20,966 nucleotides of DNA from Gemmatimonadaceae bacterium (lineage in GTDB: Bacteria > Latescibacterota > UBA2968 > UBA8231): the NCBI GenBank assembly GCA_002726335.1, contig PBSR01000203.1:1-20966 (forward strand). The letters are read 5' to 3'. Positions within the stretch are counted from its first letter, which is position 1; each line of letters starts with the position of its first letter. This document shows, one piece after another, positions 14,783 to 20,966 of this stretch. Below the pieces are notes generated by a model. The model saw only the letters and a list, made by a program, of their open reading frames with translations, was not told where the DNA came from and ran no database searches. Made by a program: the position numbers and the translations under genes.

Positions 14783-14887
14783 TGTTGTTTTCTTGTTACG
14801 TAGCAGCGTTTCAGTGCCTCGACGTCGCAGACGAAACGGGCACACCCGCTTGAGATGGTGCCCCTTCGTTCCTTTGTTATAGGTAAC

Positions 14888-17875
14888 ATGCCTGACGAGA
14901 GCCCCGAAAAGACCGCCGGCACTTCCTCGGACGATGCCGCAGAGGCCGACGCAGATCTGTTGGGTGGACTCGAATCTCTACTCGAGGAGGAGGGATCTGG
15001 TTTTGATCTCCCCGACGAGGAGCTGACCGAGAACGACCTCACGGACCTGTTCTCCGATGGTGGCGAGGAGAGCGCTGACGACGACGTACCGGCACCAGCG
15101 CGGGCCGGGTCGACCCATGACGTTCGTCGCCAGGATCGGACCGCTCGCCGCCGGCGCGACCTCGAGGAATACCGCAACCTCGAGGCCCACCTGCAGGCCA
15201 CACCTCTCGGCATCGAGGTCGGCGAGGATCGCATGACGGCCAGGGTCAGCCGTATCACCGGCGACAATACCCACGAAGACATCACCGAGTTGCTGCGCCG
15301 CGAGGGCATCACTCACGGCGTCGACAATGAGGCCATCCGGGCGGCCCTCGGCAAAGCGGCACGTGGACAGAATCAGTTCGAGGTCGTCGTCGCCCGCGGC
15401 AAGCCTCCCAGGGTTCTCAAGCCCACGGAAGTTGTACATCATCTTCCCCGCGATCTGATCACTGGCGAGGAAGAGACCAAGACTGCCTTCGAACGTCTCA
15501 AGTTGGCCATCGAAGGACAGTACCTCGAGGCCTGCAAATCCTGGCAGGGGTCGGTCAGAATCGTACGCCAGGGCGACACCGTCTCCGAAATCGTGGCGGC
15601 ACAGGTCGAGCCCGGCATCGACGTCTTTGGCCAGCCCCTCGAGATCGCTCGCGTCGAGGATATCCGGCTCGAGCCGGGGGACCATGTCAGCCTCTCGGAG
15701 GATGGCATGACGGCGTCAGCCGACCTCTATGGTTATGCGGGACTGATCGGCGGCAAGCCCACCGTCATCTCCCCGATCTGGACATCTTCCGATCACATGG
15801 AGGCTCGGTTCGTCTTCCATGCCCCCCAGGGCGAGCCGCCTCCGGTACCCACCGAGGAAGACCTCTACAATCTGCTGGAGATGAAGTGGATCGAGTTCGG
15901 CATCATGGATCGCCAGCTCGAACTGATCTGCGCCCGGCTCAGTGAAAAGCAGGCCCTGCCCGTCACCGTGCCGATCGCCCAGGGCACGCCCGAGATCCAG
16001 GGCGAGGACGCGCAGATCAAGTACGCATTTGACCCATACGAGCTCATCAAGTGGAATCATCTGCAGAGCATCCTCAACCTGAAGGCACCCGAGGCGATAG
16101 AACACGCCCTGCGCGAGATCTACGAGAGTGACGACGAGGAGGTCGGCGACAGCAGCATCCGCTTCAAAGCCGTGCGTCCCGGTGAGGCCATCGTCGAGAA
16201 GATTCCCGCCACGTCGGGGGTCCCCGGGCAGGATATTCAGGGCGAGGAAGCCGTCCCCGATGAGGGCAAGGAGGTCCCCCTCGAGGTCGGCGAAGGCCTG
16301 ACCGCGTCCGAAGACGAGCTGCGCGCCATGGCTGATCAGTTCGGCTACGTGGCCATGCGTTTCGACATCGAGGTCAACGTCATCTCGCCTCTGTGGATCT
16401 CCCCCGACCGCACGGCGGCCTATTTCCTGAATCTGCCGCAGAACCTGGCGCCGAGATTCCCTTCGGTGGAAGAGATGCAGGACATCCTCGACGAGCTCGA
16501 AATCGTCAACGGCTACGTGCCAGAGCGCTGGGCCGAAATTGCTGCCGAGCTGGAAGCCGGGGGCCGCAAGGGCGACTACGTCATCGCCGTGGCGCAGGGC
16601 ACGCCCCCCGTTGGCGGACGTGATGCCGAGTTCGAGTGGGAGGTGCAGATCGATTCGAACAAACCGGGGAAGATCCTCGATGATGGCACCATCGACTTCC
16701 GCGATCGCAACCTGACCACTGTCGCCAAGGAAGGTGACCTGCTGGGCAAGCTCATACCGCCGAAACTGGGCACCCCCGGCAAGGACATCTTCGGGACGGA
16801 CCTGCAGCCTCCCTCACCCCTCAACATCGAGGTCGTCACCGACTCTCGACTCTACGCCGAACCCGAAGAGGACGGCAGCATGGCCTTCTTCTGCGAGACC
16901 GGGGGTGGAATCTCCTCCGATTCGGAGTTGAAGACCGTCAAGGGCCGGCGTCACATGCGGATCAATATCGGTGTCTACCCCATCTCCAACATCGAGGGCG
17001 ACGTCGACTACTCGACGGGCAACATCGACTTCAATGGTGATGTCGTCATCGGCGGCTCCGTGCAGTCGCAGTTCTCGGTGAAGGCAACCGGAACCATCAC
17101 GGTGGGCGGTTACATTGAGGCCGGGGCCTACGTCACGGCAGGCAAGGACATTCTCATTCAGCGCGGCGTCGTCGGCACCAGCACCGAACTGGTGGCCGGT
17201 GGGGACATCATGTCGAAATTCATCCAGGAGGCCACGGTCCGAACCGGTGGTGACATCAAGGTTGGCAGCTACATCTTCAACGCCTCGGTGCGCGCCGGAG
17301 GCCAGGTCATCGTACCCGGCATGGGCGAAGGCAAATCCCGGGCCCTCGTGGGCGGCCTCATCTGGGGTGCCAAGGGGATCACGGCGCGCTCCATCGGCTC
17401 ACCATACAACGCCAGCACGCGGTTGGTGGTGGGAGTCGACCCCGATCAGGTGAACCGGGCCGATCAGATCCGTGCCAACATGCACGCCTGTGAAGAGAAA
17501 CAACGGGCTCTGCTGAAGAAGCTGGGCATCGACCGTCTGGATCTGGACCTGATCAAGCAGAAGCTGGCGCGTTGCCCTTCGGCCAAGCAGAAGCAGGCCA
17601 TGCTCGTGGCCGTCAAGCGCGTCGCCAAAGTGGCCGAACTCGAACGCAACCAGCAGGAAGAACTCGCAGAGATCGCCGACCTGCAGCGCAAGCTGGCGGT
17701 AAAGACGACGGTCGATGTGGTGAGCGACATGTTCGCCGGCGTCGAGATCCGCATCGGCGAGCAGACCGAGCTGGTTCGCGAGGATGCCGAACGCTGCAGC
17801 TACAAACTCATCATCGATGAGGACGAACAGAAAATCCAGCAGGACCCGTTGAAGAATACGCCGCGGTTTAACTGA
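14888..17875 (+). CDS. FapA/DUF342-family protein with triplicated N-terminal module
   Basis: 995 residues from ATG 14888 (weak AGG four bases upstream; ATG 14855 is an alternative adding 11 residues). No signal peptide, so cytoplasmic. Residues 1-75 are highly acidic and a basic patch follows (QDRTARRRR). The FapA N-terminal unit then appears three times. Each has a (V/I)A(R/Q)G-P strand (166-174, 360-369, 565-577) and, later, a PG-x-D-(I/V)-x-G turn (242, 446, 630). Units 1 and 2 also share an SP(I/L)W motif (295, 500). Residues 690-840 are the Gly-rich beta-helix typical of DUF342 (SNIEGDVDYSTGNIDFNGDV, then GGSV, GGYIEAG, AGGDI). Residues 855-940 are a charged coiled coil. Family members are usually about 450-650 residues with one N-terminal unit, so this one is long. 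FapA affects polar flagella in Vibrio; other members have no known role. Confidence 0.88.
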   Translation: MPDESPEKTAGTSSDDAAEADADLLGGLESLLEEEGSGFDLPDEELTENDLTDLFSDGGEESADDDVPAPARAGSTHDVRRQDRTARRRRDLEEYRNLEAHLQATPLGIEVGEDRMTARVSRITGDNTHEDITELLRREGITHGVDNEAIRAALGKAARGQNQFEVVVARGKPPRVLKPTEVVHHLPRDLITGEEETKTAFERLKLAIEGQYLEACKSWQGSVRIVRQGDTVSEIVAAQVEPGIDVFGQPLEIARVEDIRLEPGDHVSLSEDGMTASADLYGYAGLIGGKPTVISPIWTSSDHMEARFVFHAPQGEPPPVPTEEDLYNLLEMKWIEFGIMDRQLELICARLSEKQALPVTVPIAQGTPEIQGEDAQIKYAFDPYELIKWNHLQSILNLKAPEAIEHALREIYESDDEEVGDSSIRFKAVRPGEAIVEKIPATSGVPGQDIQGEEAVPDEGKEVPLEVGEGLTASEDELRAMADQFGYVAMRFDIEVNVISPLWISPDRTAAYFLNLPQNLAPRFPSVEEMQDILDELEIVNGYVPERWAEIAAELEAGGRKGDYVIAVAQGTPPVGGRDAEFEWEVQIDSNKPGKILDDGTIDFRDRNLTTVAKEGDLLGKLIPPKLGTPGKDIFGTDLQPPSPLNIEVVTDSRLYAEPEEDGSMAFFCETGGGISSDSELKTVKGRRHMRINIGVYPISNIEGDVDYSTGNIDFNGDVVIGGSVQSQFSVKATGTITVGGYIEAGAYVTAGKDILIQRGVVGTSTELVAGGDIMSKFIQEATVRTGGDIKVGSYIFNASVRAGGQVIVPGMGEGKSRALVGGLIWGAKGITARSIGSPYNASTRLVVGVDPDQVNRADQIRANMHACEEKQRALLKKLGIDRLDLDLIKQKLARCPSAKQKQAMLVAVKRVAKVAELERNQQEELAEIADLQRKLAVKTTVDVVSDMFAGVEIRIGEQTELVREDAERCSYKLIIDEDEQKIQQDPLKNTPRFN

Positions 17876-17891
17876 GACATCGACAGATCAC

Positions 17892-19562
17892 ATGCGCGCC
17901 TTCTCCTACGTACTGATACTCGTCGTCAGTTCGACATCTCTTCTTCTTGCCCAGGACACCACCACCGGGTCGAAGGACGGATCCCGCTATGGCGAGGAAG
18001 CTCGCCAGAAGATGGGTCCTCAATACAGTGCCAGCATGGGTTCGGTGACGGTCCAGGACCGTCAGCTGTACCGGTTGAGCCTGCGTCCCGAGATCCCCTT
18101 CGGAAAGCTCGCCGTCGCCTTTGATATCGAGCTTTTTATCGGTGAAGATGGTGACTTCCAGAGCCGCGGCTGGTCCTTCGACACCGCGGCCGAGACCTTT
18201 GATACGTTCCTGCGCAAGATATACTACGTGCGCTATGGGAGACCCGGCGATCCGGTCTTCGTCCGCGTCGGCGCCCTCGACCGGGTCACACTCGGTTACG
18301 GGCTCATCATGGACCGCTACCGTAACACGCTGCAGTACCCCGGCGTCAAGAACACGGGGGTCCGTTTCCAGCTCGAAGGGCTGGGCGGTGGCAGCTTCGG
18401 CGTCGAAGGGCTGGTCAGCAATCTCCAGGATCTGGAGGAAGGAGGGGCGCTGGTGGGGCTTCGAGTCTTCAACAGGCCCATGCCGAGACTCGAAGTAGGA
18501 CTCACCTACGTTGTCGACCTCGATCAGTACGCCGGCCTCCTCGACCGCGACGGCGATGGTTTCCCCGACGATGTCGATGCCTTTCCGGAAGACGAAGACC
18601 TGGCTCTGGACAACGACGGCGACGGCGTGTCCGATGACTTCGATGCCGACGATGACAACGACGGCGTCATCGACATCGACAGCGGCAGCGGCTTGCCGCC
18701 GGATGTCATCGACGGTCTCGCGGCACTCGAGGGGGACGCCTTCCGCGTCGATCGGGACGTGCGTCGGCGCACGCCCTTCGACAAGAATCGTGTGGGTTCA
18801 GACCCCTTCGGCATTCTTGGCCTCGATGCCGGCTATAACGTGCTGGACGACGACAGGCTCAACCTGACGATCTATGGCCAGATGGCGGTCATGATCGATG
18901 ACGATGATGAACTGAGCCCGGCGTCAGCCGACTCCCAGGGAGTGGCGCCCGGCAACCGCAAGGCGGAGGGATTCGGGGTAATGGCTCCGGGGCTCTGGGC
19001 CAAGGTGGGTCCCTTCGACGGCCGCCTGGAGTACCGGTTTTTCCAGGACGATTTTGAAGCCGGCTACTTCGACAACCTGTACGATGTGGACCGCGCCCGA
19101 CTCGATGTCGCCACGGGCAGAGCGCAGCCAAAAGACGCCAGTCTGGGTCGCGGCGAGAGCCTCAACGGCGTCTATGGCCGGCTGGTGACCGACCTGTTCG
19201 GTCTGGCCCGGGGCGCGGCCGACTACCAGCATATGGTCGGCGCCGATGAGCCTCTGCGACAGCTGCATGCAGAGGCGGACCTGTCACCACAGCTGCTGAC
19301 GATGGTGCCCCGGCTGAAGCGCGCCAGCGCCTACTATCAGAAGAACAACATCGGCAATCGTCTCGACGTCGACGGCACACCGGACTCGGAGGATGGCTTC
19401 TTTGAATCCACCGAGGATACCTTCTACGGCTATGACGTCGGCTTTGAGATGGCCGGCGGCGTCGCCGTCGTCTGGGACACACGATTCCTCTTCGTGCGTG
19501 CCGCCGACGGCCGACTCGACCGTCGCAAGGTGATGTCCATCGAGACCGTGTTCAGCTTTTGA
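17892..19562 (+). CDS. Outer-membrane beta-barrel protein with thrombospondin type 3 (calcium) repeats
   Basis: 556 residues, ATG 17892, 16 bp after the FapA-like gene; the ribosome site is weak. The signal peptide (FSYVLILVVSSTSLLLAQ) is cleaved near residue 21. The mature protein alternates polar and hydrophobic residues in short strands with Tyr/Phe girdles and ends in ETVFSF, a C-terminal Phe as expected for BAM-inserted barrels. Residues 218-263 hold tandem TSP3-type calcium loops: DRDGDGFPDDVDAFPEDEDL, then DNDGDGVSDDFDADDDNDG. TSP3 repeats usually link an N-terminal barrel to a C-terminal OmpA domain; here more barrel-like sequence follows (about 300-556), so the repeats look inserted within the barrel, probably in a loop. 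No OmpA peptidoglycan domain is present. The stop overlaps the next gene's TTG start (TTGA). Confidence 0.83.
   Translation: MRAFSYVLILVVSSTSLLLAQDTTTGSKDGSRYGEEARQKMGPQYSASMGSVTVQDRQLYRLSLRPEIPFGKLAVAFDIELFIGEDGDFQSRGWSFDTAAETFDTFLRKIYYVRYGRPGDPVFVRVGALDRVTLGYGLIMDRYRNTLQYPGVKNTGVRFQLEGLGGGSFGVEGLVSNLQDLEEGGALVGLRVFNRPMPRLEVGLTYVVDLDQYAGLLDRDGDGFPDDVDAFPEDEDLALDNDGDGVSDDFDADDDNDGVIDIDSGSGLPPDVIDGLAALEGDAFRVDRDVRRRTPFDKNRVGSDPFGILGLDAGYNVLDDDRLNLTIYGQMAVMIDDDDELSPASADSQGVAPGNRKAEGFGVMAPGLWAKVGPFDGRLEYRFFQDDFEAGYFDNLYDVDRARLDVATGRAQPKDASLGRGESLNGVYGRLVTDLFGLARGAADYQHMVGADEPLRQLHAEADLSPQLLTMVPRLKRASAYYQKNNIGNRLDVDGTPDSEDGFFESTEDTFYGYDVGFEMAGGVAVVWDTRFLFVRAADGRLDRRKVMSIETVFSF
18541..18682 (+). 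repeat. Tandem Asp-rich TSP3 calcium-loop coding repeats
   Basis: This stretch encodes consecutive D-x-D-x-D-G-x-x-D-D loops (residues 217-263 of the barrel protein). At DNA level it is built from recurring GACGACGGCGAC-like and GATGCC-like units, so it is repetitive and could vary in copy number between strains. Confidence 0.6.
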
Positions 19563-20677
19563 AGATCTCGGCGGTCACCGCCCACGTCCTGCGCCTGCCC
19601 AACGTAACCGGTGCCTGCGATGGCACGCAGGACACCTGCCTCATCCGCATCGACACCGATGCCGGCATCACGGGCTGGGGTGAGGTCGACTCGGCGCCCA
19701 CGGTGGTTGCCGCCGTGATCGAAGCGCCCCTGTCACACCAGATCGCCAACGGTCTGGCCAATGCCCTGATCGGTCGTGATCCTCTGGCCCTCGACGTCTG
19801 CATGGCCGCCATGGAGCAGGCGGCCAATTACTACGGCCGTACCGGCGCCGGGTCGCATGCCATGGCCGGCGTCAACCTCGCCCTCTGGGACATCAACGGC
19901 AAAGCCTGCGACCGTCCCGTGTACCAGTTGCTCGGCGGTCCCCACCAGACACGCTTCCGCGCCTACTGCTCGATCCTCTTCGGCGACACACCCCAGGCCA
20001 CGCACGATCTGGCCCGTAAACACGCCGACATGGGCTTCACCGCCATCAAGTTCGGCTGGGGACCCATGGGACAGAGCGAGTCCGAGGATGTGGCGCTGGT
20101 GCGCGAAGCCAGACGCGGCGCCGGCGACAACGTCGATATCCTCGTCGATGCCGGTCAGGTCTGGGACTGGAAGACGGCACTGACGCGAGCCAGACAGTTT
20201 CACGATCTTGGCATCTTCTGGCTCGAGGAGCCGCTGCATCCCGAGGATATCGCCGGATACGCCCGTCTGAGTGATGCCAGCCCCGTACCGATCGCTGCCG
20301 GCGAGGCGGAATCCCGCTACGTCGACTTTGAAAGGCTCATGCTCGACGGTCGTCTCGACTGGGTGCAGCCGGATCCAGGACGGTGTGGCCTCACGACGAT
20401 GGTCGAAGTGGGACGACTCGCCCACCGCATGCACACCCGGGTCGTCAACCACAGCTTCAAGAGTGGCATCACGATCGCGGCCTCTCTTCATGGGCTGGCC
20501 GCCGTGCCCCACGGCGAGATGTTCGAGTTCTGCATGGCCGACTCACCCTTGCGACACGAGCTGACCAGAGAGCGCTTCGCCATCGATGACGAAGGGTATG
20601 TGCAGGTACCCGAAAGTCCGGGCCTCGGTGTCACAGTCGATCAGGACATCGTCGAGAAATACCTCGTGCGGAAGTAG
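19559..20677 (+). CDS. Mandelate racemase/muconate lactonizing enzyme family protein (enolase superfamily)
   Basis: 372 residues, starting at TTG 19559, which overlaps the barrel stop by four bases. No other start upstream gives a better N-terminus, as MKISAVTAHVLRLP is the normal first strand of the family. Enolase-superfamily enzymes remove a proton alpha to a carboxylate at a magnesium site. The metal ligands are Asp197 (LVDAGQVW), Glu223 (LEEPLHP) and Glu249 (AAGEAES), with the 26-residue spacing seen in mandelate racemase. The His298 base (VVNHSFKSG) pairs with Asp272 (QPDPGRCG), placing it in the His/Asp mandelate racemase subgroup. On the opposite face the usual K-x-K reads Lys164-Phe-Gly (AIKFGWGP), so one lysine is kept and the second is not obvious. 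Likely a sugar-acid dehydratase; racemase or epimerase activity is possible. It sits directly before an M19 dipeptidase. Confidence 0.88.
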   Translation: MKISAVTAHVLRLPNVTGACDGTQDTCLIRIDTDAGITGWGEVDSAPTVVAAVIEAPLSHQIANGLANALIGRDPLALDVCMAAMEQAANYYGRTGAGSHAMAGVNLALWDINGKACDRPVYQLLGGPHQTRFRAYCSILFGDTPQATHDLARKHADMGFTAIKFGWGPMGQSESEDVALVREARRGAGDNVDILVDAGQVWDWKTALTRARQFHDLGIFWLEEPLHPEDIAGYARLSDASPVPIAAGEAESRYVDFERLMLDGRLDWVQPDPGRCGLTTMVEVGRLAHRMHTRVVNHSFKSGITIAASLHGLAAVPHGEMFEFCMADSPLRHELTRERFAIDDEGYVQVPESPGLGVTVDQDIVEKYLVRK

Positions 20678-20684
20678 CCTGGAA

Positions 20685-20966
20685 GTGGCCGCACCCGAAC
20701 CGGTTCTCATCGTCGACGGCCACCTCGACCTGGCCTTCAACGCGCTCCACCATCGTCGCGACCTGACACAGTGTGTGCAGACACTGCGGGAACGTGAGGA
20801 TGTTTATCGCGACGGCGTCGGTGCCAGGTCGATCCACCCCGATGCCCTGCGCAAGACGCCGCGGTCGGGTGGCATGGGCATCGCCACGGTCGCCCTGCCC
20901 GAACTGCGCGCCGGACACGTCGGCATCGTTCTGGCCACGATCATGGCACGGGTACAGATGCCCACC
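20685..20966 (+). CDS. N-terminal part of a membrane-dipeptidase-like peptidase (family M19, 3' partial)
   Basis: The frame opens at GTG 20685, seven bases after the upstream stop, with GGAAG ten bases upstream, and runs off the window (94 residues seen). LIVDGHLDLAFNAL near the N-terminus carries the H-x-D zinc motif of M19 renal-dipeptidase-like enzymes (usually DGHNDLP), and GMGIATVALPELRAGHVGIVLATIMA matches the following strand region of the TIM-barrel. M19 enzymes cleave dipeptides, including D-amino-acid-containing ones, at a two-zinc site. The remaining zinc ligands lie beyond the window. There is no signal peptide, so it is cytoplasmic. Its coupling to the enolase-family gene suggests a shared catabolic route. 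Confidence 0.82.
   Translation, partial: MAAPEPVLIVDGHLDLAFNALHHRRDLTQCVQTLREREDVYRDGVGARSIHPDALRKTPRSGGMGIATVALPELRAGHVGIVLATIMARVQMPT

Noticed and set aside
14850..14880. TTGAGA-N19-TGTTAT as promoter for the FapA-like gene
   Set aside because: The spacing is too long and the implied start would fall on the ATG itself; too weak to annotate.
18541..18682. CRISPR-like or microsatellite array
   Set aside because: The repeats are in frame and encode calcium loops; there are no constant repeats with unique spacers.

Overview
The window is GC-rich, densely coded bacterial DNA with short or overlapping gene junctions. It holds 15 protein genes, the first and last cut by the window edges. I see no rRNA, tRNA, CRISPR array, transposase or phage gene, so it reads as chromosomal background. 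Several features point to a Gram-negative, didermic bacterium, and the FCB side of the tree (a Latescibacterota- or Gemmatimonadota-like lineage) is my best guess: a FlgD-type Ig C-terminal domain on an exported protein, several lipoboxes, outer-membrane-type proteins (one ending in Phe), thrombospondin type 3 calcium repeats, and a mandelate-racemase enzyme paired with an M19 dipeptidase. The lineage is inference; no marker gene is present.

Layout. (1) 1-2864, plus: the end of an exported protein with a FlgD-like Ig domain, overlapping by one base an 884-residue surface or outer-membrane protein with EF-hand-like acidic loops. (2) 2886-9658, minus: seven genes, read from right to left. A nucleotidyltransferase (GalU-like), a LarA-type nickel-pincer racemase and a CsgG/FlgT-like lipoprotein are joined by ATGA overlaps, and an exported protein follows after 1 nt. 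After an intrinsic terminator come a WD40-like (TolB-type) lipoprotein, a PEGA-like lipoprotein and a secreted protein built from a tandem duplication. A good sigma70-type promoter lies before galU. (3) 9749-12814, plus: three coupled genes, a HAD phosphatase, a PfkB/HldE-like sugar kinase and a conserved protein with a deoxyhypusine-synthase-like segment. (4) 12828-14675, minus: a long-chain acyl-CoA ligase with its own promoter. (5) 14888-20966, plus: a very long FapA/DUF342 protein with a triplicated N-terminal module, a beta-barrel protein carrying TSP3 repeats, a mandelate-racemase-subgroup enolase enzyme and the start of an M19 dipeptidase, all tightly spaced.

How they may work together. 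Region 2 looks like an envelope operon: four or five of its products are exported or lipid-anchored, while GalU supplies a nucleotide sugar and LarA acts on a 2-hydroxyacid. Region 3 looks like a small sugar-phosphate pathway in which kinase and phosphatase are made together with an enzyme of unknown reaction. Region 5 links a cytoplasmic FapA-type scaffold to an outer-membrane barrel and two catabolic enzymes. The best candidates for something undescribed are the HAD-PfkB-DHS-like cassette, the triplicated FapA protein, and LarA embedded in an envelope operon.
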